This document shows positions 14,301-26,300 of a DNA stretch of 64,000 bases, in pieces (position 1 is the stretch's first letter; each line of letters starts with the position of its first letter). The position numbers and the translations under genes are program-made. Below the pieces are notes generated by a model. It had not been told where the DNA came from. It was given only the letters and a program-made list of their open reading frames with translations, and did no database searches. The stretch is from assembly GCA_032622095.1 (NCBI GenBank), contig CP136068.1:159545465-159609464 (forward strand), read 5' to 3'. This DNA comes from Siphonodentalium dalli. Taxonomy: Eukaryota; Mollusca; Scaphopoda; Gadilida; Siphonodentaliidae.

Positions 14301-17300
14301 CATTTTGTGATCAAAACACTAACAATTAGAACACACATATGAACATGGCATATATTTAAACCATTTATCTAACATTTACAGCAGCAACGGATGCGACAGA
14401 GACACCACAGGCAACAATTGTGACGTCCTCGATGACAACATCATTGCCTTGTGAGTGTTAAACATGACCACAGCATCATATACATGTAGTGTGTGTACTT
14501 TACCACCGCCTCAGATACATGTAATAGGTGCAGATTGCCGCGCCATCGGATACGTGTACATGTAATACACTTACATGTAGCACCTTCTTAAAGGTGAAGA
14601 TGGTATCATCTTTCTAAAGACGAGTTATATATAGTTTCTGGTGTATAACATATTCGATATGAGTCGAAGAACTTTATACGGAGACGTTTCTATTGTTTAA
14701 TGTCGAATATATTTATAATATTTTCTAGTGTGATTTAGCTGACGATCGATACTGTTTAATGTTATCTGAGACCAGAAATATTATTGTGTAATTTTGTCAC
14801 AAAATAAAGTGACAATTGGACACATTATCGCTAATAGCTATGGAATGAAAACATACACTCAACATGGGACGTTCGAATTGTAGCAATCGGACAACTTTAA
14901 TAATATATATCGTTATCTAATATCGACTGCACTGTATGGGCTAAACTAGTACCAATATTATTATGTCTCATTGTATCAGCTTACTATATCAGAACATATA
15001 TCCAGAACATCGAGAGATAACCCATCTTTAAGCACTAAAACAACTGCATACGTTATTAGGAGTAAACTGTCTAGTATTACTTAAAGGCACTGCATAATTA
15101 ACCGTTATCCTCGTATTACTTGAGAGGATACAGGAAACAGACGCGTGGGGTTGTGCCACCCCAGCCCTTACAACATTTTCATTTGTATATAGTACTGTCA
15201 CGGTATTATTCATGTATTCTTGTAAATAACATTATACTTTTAAACCCATTAAGTTAATTTACAAGGGAGTTATGCAGACTACCATATTTGTAATTTCCTA
15301 CATACAAACGATATGTATGGAATCAAGTGACACTTGCCAATTATGATCATTGTGGTTCTCCTTATTCTGTGTTCATTCAAGATTCAATTTTGAGATTTCC
15401 ATTATCCGCTCTGTGTGCTACTATAAATCAGTGACAACGGCAAAACATAAATACGCTCATACGATTTTTCTAAAAAGAAAACAGCGATAAGGGCACATTG
15501 GAGTATGCACGGAATATTGGCTTTCCGCTAAGGTTTATTAATTGTCTCATTTGGCTCAATTCTAAAATATTAATCTGGCCTGTGATGACTGAACAAATCA
15601 AAAGCACTAACATTAGAACATGAATTATGGACATAGCACATTTAAATCGTTTATCTTAAATAAATATCAACATTGCAGTTGCCACGGACGTCTGCGATGA
15701 TAACACAATCGTCGTGTAAGTTGCTAACAGTACAAAAACCTCAGACAGTACGTGCACATTCTTGATAACTATAGAAAATTACTCCACCACATGCATGCAC
15801 ACTTGGCAATAAACTTAGCAGTTTAGCTTAAAGGCACTCACTAATTCACAATTATTATCGTATTATTTTCCAGACAGGATGTTAGTAGCATAATTTTCGG
15901 GGGGAATTAATTCTACTACAGTGCGTCGGTTTTTGTTACAACGGTTGTTTGAATGCAGAACAAATGATGCTCGAATGTTATGTCCATGAGAAATACTCGA
16001 TTGAAGATCATGTCTGCGTATATAACCATATCTATATCAACGAATATTCCATTGTTTCTCAAACTCATATCAACTCCTTTTGCTAAACTCATTTCTCTCA
16101 TTTGAACAGCCACACCACAGTCAACGCAGACAATGCAACTAACAGCGTTGCTGCCGACGCCAGCAGCATCTTTAAGTGCGTACATTATATATACACATGT
16201 TCATGCTAGTTATGTACTGAACAGAATAATTGTGGCGAATGATTAGGGAGTCAAACATCAAGCAGTAGCGACTGAACACGCTATTCGGTGTCACAAAATA
16301 GCAGTTTAGCCATTCCATAATATTGGTCTTGGCTATTTTAACTACACGTTCAGATATAGTTTCCAAATATGTCTCGACCACTCGTGGATCCTGCTTCACA
16401 GTGTTCATCATGGTGGACAGAAAACCAGTGCCTGTACAACTTGTTTTATTCTTAACATGCGAGCAATTAATTATATATATGACGATACAAATATCAGTCA
16501 TTATTCTGTATATGATCGTATATGTCAACAGTTCGCCTTTCAGTTACCAGACTCATCTCCCTGGTATTTACCCGTCAGTTTGTCGAGCTGATATATTGTC
16601 GGTGCATCCTGTTTTATGTTAATGGAACCGACATATTCTTTGCCATAATTGGCAAAACAAGTAAACAATACGGGCGATATATGCCACACATATACATAAT
16701 AGTAACTTGAAAAGTGCGTTCCACAAAGTGTTACATAAATACTGTCAATGGATATATGTCTTCAGTTTAATTACTCCTTGATACATATATAATATCAGTA
16801 TCCTCAAATTTGTGTTGACAAACCTCATTGTTTAAATTTCCTTTATTACATTAACAGCAGTAGCATGCGGAAGAGAATGTCAGATAAACTTGAACATACG
16901 TGAAATGTATAAAATTTTAGCAGTAGTACATTCTGGCTTATATCGATTTAGAGTCACAAATGGTACACTAAATTGGTTGTATGATCCTCTACTATATCTT
17001 ACTGGATTTATACCTATTCTAGCTACTTAAAATGGTGACATGATATTTAAAAAAACAGCACACGACATCTGTTGGGATAACGATATCACCTTCGCTGTGA
17101 CCATGGTCTTGTTGCTAATTTTAAGAGGAGGCGTTAGCTCCGGTCGGGTCACCGTTTGATTGATACACGGTCTTGCACCTTCGTTCCGAAAACGATAATT
17201 GTGGCGACCGCCTAGGGAGTCACACATAAAGCGGCAGCAACTGATGACGTTATCAATTGTCATTTGGACCTTTTATAAAATATAAGTAACACTGTTATCT

Positions 17301-20300
17301 GTTCAAAATTATTGGTCTTGACTATTTTATCTTTACTATGGTATATAAGTCCAAATATATTTTCCAAATGCGGTAAGCCGCTCGTTGACCATACCTCACA
17401 ACTGTTATCACGATGAAAGCGGAAGCCAGTGTATGTACCTGAACAAACCGTAAAAATATTCCCACTACTTTACTGTTATACAGATATATTCAACTCCCGT
17501 TGCGATATACAAACACCTATTTTATTATCATAGCATGTGAACAATTATTGATATGACGACATAACAACCAGCCAATTTACTATGCTGCAATTATTTCCTG
17601 ACTTACCTCATCTTGTTGGTGTTTATCTCTCATACCGTCGAGCTGGTGTGGTGTCGGTGCATCCAGTTGTAAGAGTTATTTGATCCGACATCCACTTTTC
17701 CATTATTGGCATAAAACACAAACAATATGGGCGATATCTTGCGTTCCACATTATTGTCCTAAACAATGTCATCGGATATCTTTCTTCAGGTTAGATGCTC
17801 ATTGATACGTATATAATACCAGTATCTTCAACTTGATGTTGACGAAACATCGTTGTTTTAATTTGTCTTTATTACATTAGGTGAAGCACTATCTATGCAG
17901 ACACCTCAAGTATCGACACCGATTTTGCCGACGACAGCATCGCAAACTTCACGTACGTGATTCACGTTATAATTTACACGGGACTACTATCCAAGTCCCC
18001 AATATCTCCGACCAGTGGTCACTATCACATACATTACAAGTGCTGGACATGCGGCCTAGTATTTCATCTAGGCATGTATAGTCACAACAAAATAAAGTAC
18101 TGTCCAGAAGTGTAGTTCTAAATGTTTGGGTTTCTGGTTCTTGCGTCTGTTATGTGGCAGTATTATCGCCCAAGTTCATACACGTATATGCCCGCAGAGC
18201 ATTTCTGCATATAGCCTCAAACGTCCATTTTACTCCACGCAGGTACGCCAGTCAAAATTATATCGAGATCCGACGGCATATTGCATTAATCCCATTCATA
18301 ATGGCCGTTTATAGTAAATACCGACGTTATGTTGCATAAACCTGTTATTAGTAACTTGAAAAAGAAGTGTGTCCCTCAACACAGTGACTGGCATGGCATA
18401 TCTTTCTTCAGTTTAGTGAATCATTGATAAATATATCATAGCATTATCTTCCATTTCTGGAGACGAAACGCCGCTGTTTTAAATGGTATTTATTGCATTA
18501 ACAGCGGAAATACAGTCGACACAGACAAACCAAGTATCAACGCCGATCCTGACAACGACAACTTCACAAACTTCAAGTACGTTATTCATGTTATAACTAT
18601 GCGCAAACACAATCCCCGACGCCAATGTCACAGAGGGACATTTTTCAGTAGCGATCCGGTTAACCTGCGTTGTCAGTTTTCCGTCGAAAGTTAGTCTTGA
18701 AACGCACAATTCCATATATATGTCGCTACTGACATGAGCAGCGGATTTGAAAAACAGTCAGTTTTGCTAACATTTATCGTATGAATATTATGGTATATTA
18801 ATGTTGATGGTTTGTGGGCTATATTTGATATATCAAACATGTCCAAAATAATATTTTACTATTTACTGTTCATCCGTACGGCTCTATCTGGAGAGGCATT
18901 AAACTAAACGAGTAAGGGCGAAACATATACAATTGCCTACTATAATGCGTACTTCCATCGCTGCTCAAATAAAAATAATAAAGACCAAACAGTTGTGTTA
19001 ACCTAAAAACCTGAGTACATGTGCATAATTATGTTATGCAGATCCGTCCACGATGGTACCAGGAAACACAACTGACCCAGTGGCCGCCGAGATGGCCTTG
19101 CGTGCTCAGCTATTCAGCTTATCCACCTACGCCAACGAAGTGAAACCAGCCGACACGAGCACCGTCACTATAACCGTTGATCTACGGGTGCTCTTCGATG
19201 TGGTGAGCTAATGGAATCAGACAACAATTACAAATCCAGTACATTATATCAGCACCGGTTATGTTAGAATGTTACAACTGCTTCTATGTGTTGGAAATTT
19301 TAGAACCGAACGCATCTATATGGCTTGACCGAAGATAATATTAATCCTACTCTGCGGTCTGTTCTCCCGAAAACCCGCACATTATCTGCTCATAATAAAA
19401 CTGATTTTATGTAGATAATCTACTTATAATCGCATCATTTTGAGTCGTTATTGTACTGAAAATGAGAGCGTTTTGTCGCATTATTCGACTCACACTGAAG
19501 CATTTCTAAGCAGATTATGTGCGGACAATGACACAAATAAGCCAACTCACGACTCTTCAGGTGTACGCTCTTTGACAAGTGTGGCCCTCGTCACAAAACG
19601 AAATAGCGGATATGATTCCAGTGTCTGCTTCTTTCAGAATCATGTACGTATTTCACATTATAGGTAGATTATGTGCGTAATTTAACACTCATTCCTGCCT
19701 GCAACTACACGTATGCTAATCTCGGCCATAACTTGCGGCAACACAAGTTTTTCATTGCACACCTATTCGATTATGTTTGTGAAATACAGTTAACGAAGTG
19801 GCTAAAGAACGGTATACCGCTCTTTAGTACTGAGAGCTAAAGAACGGTATACCGCTCTTTGGTGATGAGGGCTAAAGAGCGGTACGGATTATAACGTTAT
19901 GTGTTGGCGCAATGCGCAACATATCTTGGCAACGCACGTGCCGCTCATCCAACCTGGACCGCTCGTTAGCACCGAGGGCTAAAGAGCAGTATACCGTTCT
20001 TTAGCACCAAACGCTAAAGAGTGGTATACCGTTCATTAGCGTATCAGGTCCATATAGCTAAAGCGCGGTATACCGCTCTTTAGCGTTTGTCACTAAAGAG
20101 CAGTATACCATTCTTTAGCACCAAACGCTAAAGAGCGGTATACCGTTAATTAGCGTATCAGGCCCATGTAGCTAAAGCGCGGTATACCGCTCGTTAGCGT
20201 TTGGTACTAATGAGCGGTATACCGTACTTTAGCCACGGCCTACAGTTAAATACGGTTGATAAATTATGTTGTATTGTCCTTAAATACAAACCGATTACGT

Positions 20301-23300
20301 CAGTAACGTACGTCATTGGCGACGTCAACTTTTACAAACAAATATTGTAGTTTATCGTTTCGCGATGTAAAACGCATGCTTCTCGTTTTATCATTCCGCC
20401 ACAACAAATCAGTTCGCAGATTTGTAGCGTTCTAGCTATGTTTAGAATAATACAGAATGGCTTAATCTTAACCTACTTTCACGCATGGTGTGCGGTGCTC
20501 AATGTTCGCTCTCCCAGTTAGTATGTATGTATGTTGCAATATGTTACGATTACTACTGGGATATCTTTGGGCCCATAACTAAATTAAATGTGATCGCGGT
20601 CACTTGATATACTGTTGTATATATCAGAACAAGGTTATCGTTCATTGCCCGTTGATATTCCGCCGGGATTAAATTATTCCAAGGAAATGCACGACCATGG
20701 CCGGAATCCCAAGCGAAAATCCCGGTGTTATTTCCGAAGGGGTGGTGTATAACATGATTATATGTCTGCCTTATTTCAAAACTAGTTTGTCCACACGCCG
20801 ACACTGTCTGTCTCTCGCCCAAGCAATCATCGTTCTAAAGGAAACTAGACGTTATGCATAATGAAGCATAGACGTGTGAAATTGCATGGATGTATCCGCC
20901 AAATATGTATTCGCACAATAACATAAGCAATATTATATGTAAATATAAATTTTAAAAACATTGGATGTGTACAATTATTGTATAATTTCTACATTTTTAT
21001 TGTATTGGTGTATCACGACGTCAGACAAAAACTTGCAATATGTTATCGTTAACATTATTTACAGGACATAGAACAACAAGTTGTGAAGTTCCAAGCGTTC
21101 ATTGGTCTGGTGAGTATCTGAATCGCGTAAAGGTCACCGCAATTTATCGGTGAAATAAAGATAAACTTACATCTGTAGTTTGGGTCATCAGTTTCCAAAA
21201 TCGCTTTCGCTATGTTTGTCATTCTCACACTATTGATACGTGCGTAGCAGATTCAACGAATGTAAAAGTCAAATGGTAGATGGGATCTCAGAAATACTGA
21301 ATAGTGAAAGTGAGCAATGTAATAATTATGGAACTGAGTCTCTGTTAAGTAGTGAACGTTCCCAATGTTATATTTATCGAACCGAGTCTCTACTAAAGTA
21401 AAATGCTAGTAAAAGTATATATTACAATAGTATTATCTCCTACAACAAGTGTGAAAACATAAATTATTGAAGAGAACTTGGGGCTATAACTGTTGCCCGT
21501 AGATACATGTTTGTCCAATTTCTGTTCCTTGATTATTGATTCTTATATTTACCACCATGGACAAGTATGCAGTGTCTGACTCCATTTGTCTTACATAATG
21601 TGCTTTCCTCACTCCCATTGCGTTATAATGCAATACAGTATGTTTACACTTATGCATTAATATGGCTTCATCATATTCCCGAGACAATCGTATTGTGATA
21701 TATATTGGTCATATTGGTACGGTCTTACGTCCAGATTAATGTCTTAGCAGACGGCATAGCCATGTATATACATATACATGTAGTGTAGCCCTCCCCTGGT
21801 AGTATATGTATTTATTAATCAGATATGAAAGTTCTGCACAGAATGGCTTGTTATCGAGTTAGGTGAATATCGCTTCAATCTGGCACTAAACCGAGTAATA
21901 TCATGTTATGACATCACAACTCCGATTAATATCAATTTACGATATCACAAATCCGAGTAATATGGTATTACGATATGAGTAGTATGGGGGGCTTGTTACA
22001 TCCACATCTAAAAATAGATTTTTTGGGTCTAAAATTGTTTGTACTAAAATATTCCCAAAAAAAAAATTCAAAACCCAAATTTTTTTTTCAAAATTTTCAA
22101 CAAAAAAAGTTTTAATCTCAAAAATTTATAATGAGTTTTCGGTTTCGGATAATCTCGGTATTAATTTTTTTTTAATTATTTGAGTGTAATATCTTTCGGT
22201 ATTTTTGTTCAACCAAATTTTGAATATTTTTCATGAAATAGCTTTATACCAATTATATGTGTATGGACAGGTCCGAGTCGCTGTAATTTTGGACATTGTG
22301 ACCATCGGTATGAATGCATACATTCCAGTGTTTATCAATCAGACACAACCCATACATCATATAATTGTCATACCTGAAATAATTTGACACCATTACTCTT
22401 ACATGAATAATAAAGAGCGTTTATTCTTTACTTCTCTATCACGATGAAGTTATTGAGTATATGACAGGTGTGTATTATCGCGAATTATTGGAAGTATTGA
22501 GATGTACTATGTTGAATCATGAGCGGACGAAGAGGGTGATGCGAAATTACAACCCCAGAATGAACTGACATATTCGATGGAACAAATTTTCAAGTATGTA
22601 CACACACACATAATCACCAAAAAATTTCAAAAACTTCCAAAACTTCCAAAATTTCAAAAACTTCAAATATTTCAAAAATTTCAAAAACTTCAAAAATTTC
22701 AAAAATTTCAAAAACTTTCAAAACTTTCAAAAAATTCAAAAAATTAAAAAATTTCCAAAACTTCCAAAACTTCAAAAATTTCAATATAATGGTGGACAAT
22801 ACACTCACGATGTGACAACATATATAGACATAGGCATAGTGTTATATAGTCTTCTATGTACCAACGCTATGACATAATTAAAGGGGGATAATACACGCAC
22901 GGTGTGGAATGTTAAAGTGACACGAGGTAAGGGACGTTATGTAATATTGGTGTGTGAATATTAAAGGAGCACAATGCGCTCTAAAGGGACACACGGCACT
23001 CATTTTGAATGATTGTTAAAGAAACACAATACACACGCAGTGGGTGAAAGTTTCTCGCTTTTCAGGATTTAGTCGGAAATATGGCTTGTTGCCATTCATC
23101 GGAAAGCTCTCAGTGAGAGCTTTCCGATGCAAGCCATATTTCCGACTAAATCCTGAAAAGTTACCTATAATTCTGCTGTGGTTAAGCAGTCCATTTTTAG
23201 GGCATTACTGTATGTAGGCCTACCAGTGGATGAATAGTCTGCCGGAGAAGCACTGTGTAGACGGGGAATCAACAGGTCTTGTCGGTAAGAGAGTCAGACG

Positions 23301-26300
23301 AGAAGTGAAGTCTCGGCTATTGAAACATAGTAATGCGATAGCGAACATCAAACGAGTCTGCGCACGCATATCTGTCAAAGGATACAATAGCAGTCATTGG
23401 TCAATTTATCCACGGTGTCAGCTCAGTATATAGGTGCATAGAAGAACGCTCGATTTCACTGATTATATAGGAAAATGAAGTATCAATGTGAAGAGTGCTC
23501 AAGTGTCTATGCTTGGCAAGATAGTTTGAAACGTCATATCAAAGTTAAACACAAGCCTTCAGAACAACAACAACAACAGTATCATCAGCCACAACAACAA
23601 CAACACTCATTTGCTCATTTTTTTTGCCCATTTGCTCATTTTTTTTGCTCATTTGCTCATTTTTCTCACCCCCTTTGAATATACTTTGTGTGATATTCTG
23701 TGTCATTGTTAATTGATTGGTGCATACTCAATCAAGATCTCAACGAAACGCATTATTGAAATCGATAACTATCATGGTGCATTTGGCATTCATGGCCAGA
23801 CAAATTTAATTCATGGATTTTAGAGTCTGATGTCGCCAGATATCAAAATTAATAAGAGTAAGTTGTACACGAGAACAATCATGGATAATAGAACAAGTAC
23901 CTTGGCGAATACGTTTCAAACAGAACGTGGTCGTCTACAGGTGAATCTCCTTAAATGGATAGGAATTACTATTATGGTAATCAGTGTGTCACTACCATTT
24001 ATTTTAGTTCCAAAGAAGATACCGCGTGAGTCGGTTGACTATGAATTACTTCATACTAATATGTCACACCCCAATGATTACGAACAACACCCGTGTGTTT
24101 TCGTGAAAAAGTGGACAATACGATCAAACATTACTGTTACATTATGTAATAATCAAGGACACATTTATACAGACATTAGGCGAGTTGTGAATAACACTCC
24201 GACGATTATAGGTATTCCGTTAAATTTGAACCAGTGGTCAATCTTCAAGCATATATTCAGTGATATCAATAAAACTATAAGAGAAGAAGAATAATGATTC
24301 TCTTTGAATTGTTTTATTTTAGAAACTATAGTCATATGGATAATTATTATCTGTACCTGACTAGCGACGATTCGATTAATAAATATCCAGATAATCGATT
24401 TTTATAAGAGGCGATAAATTTTCTAAAATAAAATGCAGAAAAAAGAGTGACTTGTACACTACATTTGAAGAAACATGTCGATCCCGTATATTCCAGCAGA
24501 TATTAAAACGTGGAAAAACATTTCAGAGACATGCTTGATGGGAAGTTAATACCAGATAATAAGGGTCGATACTTTATTGACATAACTAAAAATAGTGATA
24601 GTGAAGAAGACGTTCTAAAACCACATATTAACGTAGTGACGCCCATCGCTCAAGCGATTGAAATGGCTAAGGCCGAAGTTGCAGCAAATAAGTTGACAAA
24701 CACACGTAAAGCGTCCAAACAAACCAACAAGAGAGTGTTAGTTGGAGGTTTGTCTAATAATAAGAAGAAAATGAAAAGAAAAGTGTCATACGATTAGCCA
24801 AATCATGAATGAATACATAGAGTACCATACTGATAAATTAGCATTAATTGAATCACCGGCGGTCAAATATCTATACCCTAGCCCCGGGACGAACGTACTC
24901 TTAACGCGACGGTTGTATACCACACCTTATTCTCTCTTTTTATCGATACTTATAAGAGTGATCGTTCTTCCAATAATTCGCGATAATGCACGGGTGTCAT
25001 TTATGCGGAATTATTTTATCGACCAACTACAATCTACAAAGACATAAACAGATTAAACACGGAGTTATGTCCGAGACAAAAACAACTCTCTTCAGAGAAG
25101 ATACCGATGACCTAGAATCTGACGAAGCAGTTCTAGATTCAGATGAAGATGAACGGGGAACGATATCAGATTCAGAAGATGATAATGTCGTCGGTAGTAG
25201 AACGGTATTCGGTCTTAAGAAATCTGCGCGATGTGTCAACGAGATGGACACATTCAAAAGTATGATGAAACGCGTCACCAGTGATGCGAAAGGAGAAGAG
25301 AGCATGTCGGGAGATGAGAGCATGTCGGGAAAAGAGGCTACCATCGACACAGAGTTTGCTCTGTTTCTCAAAAGTTATAGACGATTAATAGAATACCAGT
25401 ATCGATTGAAAACATCACCCATACATAACATGATCATGAAGAAAATGGTCAAACTGACCAAACACGGATATAATAATGAATGGGCTGCAGATGAAGCGAT
25501 GAGAAAATTCAAGAAACTCTTAGAAATAAATCTAACGGTCGAAGATTCAGACAATGATTAAATTTCAATAAACTTCATCAACATGTTATTCTCGTCTTCG
25601 TTATATATCTATAAGTGGGGAGGGGAGATTGTAGAGCGAGAAACGATACATAAATGGTACATTACGAGCCCTAAAATTTGAAGTTTAAATATTGTTCTGT
25701 GTCTTTTTAATTTTCACCCACTGCGTGTGTATTGTGTTTCTTTAACAATCATTCAAAATGAGTGCCGTGTGTCCCTTTAGAGCGCATTGTGCTCCTTTAA
25801 TATTCACACACCAATATTACATAACGTCCCTTACCTCGTGTCACTTTAACATTCCACACCGTGCGTGTATTATCCCCCTTTAATTATGTCATAGCGTTGG
25901 TACATAGAAGACTGTATAACACTATGCCTATGTCTATATATGTTGTCACATCGTGAGTGTATTGTCCACCATTATATTGAAATTTTTGAAATTTTGGAAG
26001 TTTTTGAATTTTTTGAAATTTTTGAATTTTTTGAATTTTTTGAAAGTTTTGAAAGTTTTGGAAATTTTTGAAATTTTTGAAGTTTTTGAAATTTTTGAAA
26101 TATTTGAAGTTTTTGAAATTTTGGAAGTTTTGGAAGTTTTTGAAATTTTTTGGTGATTATGTGTGTGTGTACATACTTGAAAATTTGTTCCATCGAATAT
26201 GTCAGTTAATTCTGGGGTTGTAATTTCGCATCACCCTCTTCGTCCGCTCATGATTCAACATAGTACATCTCAATACTTCCAATAATTCGCGATAATACTC

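Noticed and set aside
15679-15715. Use of this segment as a coding stalk exon
   Set aside because: Its length of 37 bases would shift the frame between two phase-1 borders, so it cannot be included in a working transcript.
22614-22808. Frame encoding a Phe/Leu/Glu-rich peptide, and its twin at 25953-26156
   Set aside because: It is a translation of the A/T-rich minisatellite in the terminal repeats.
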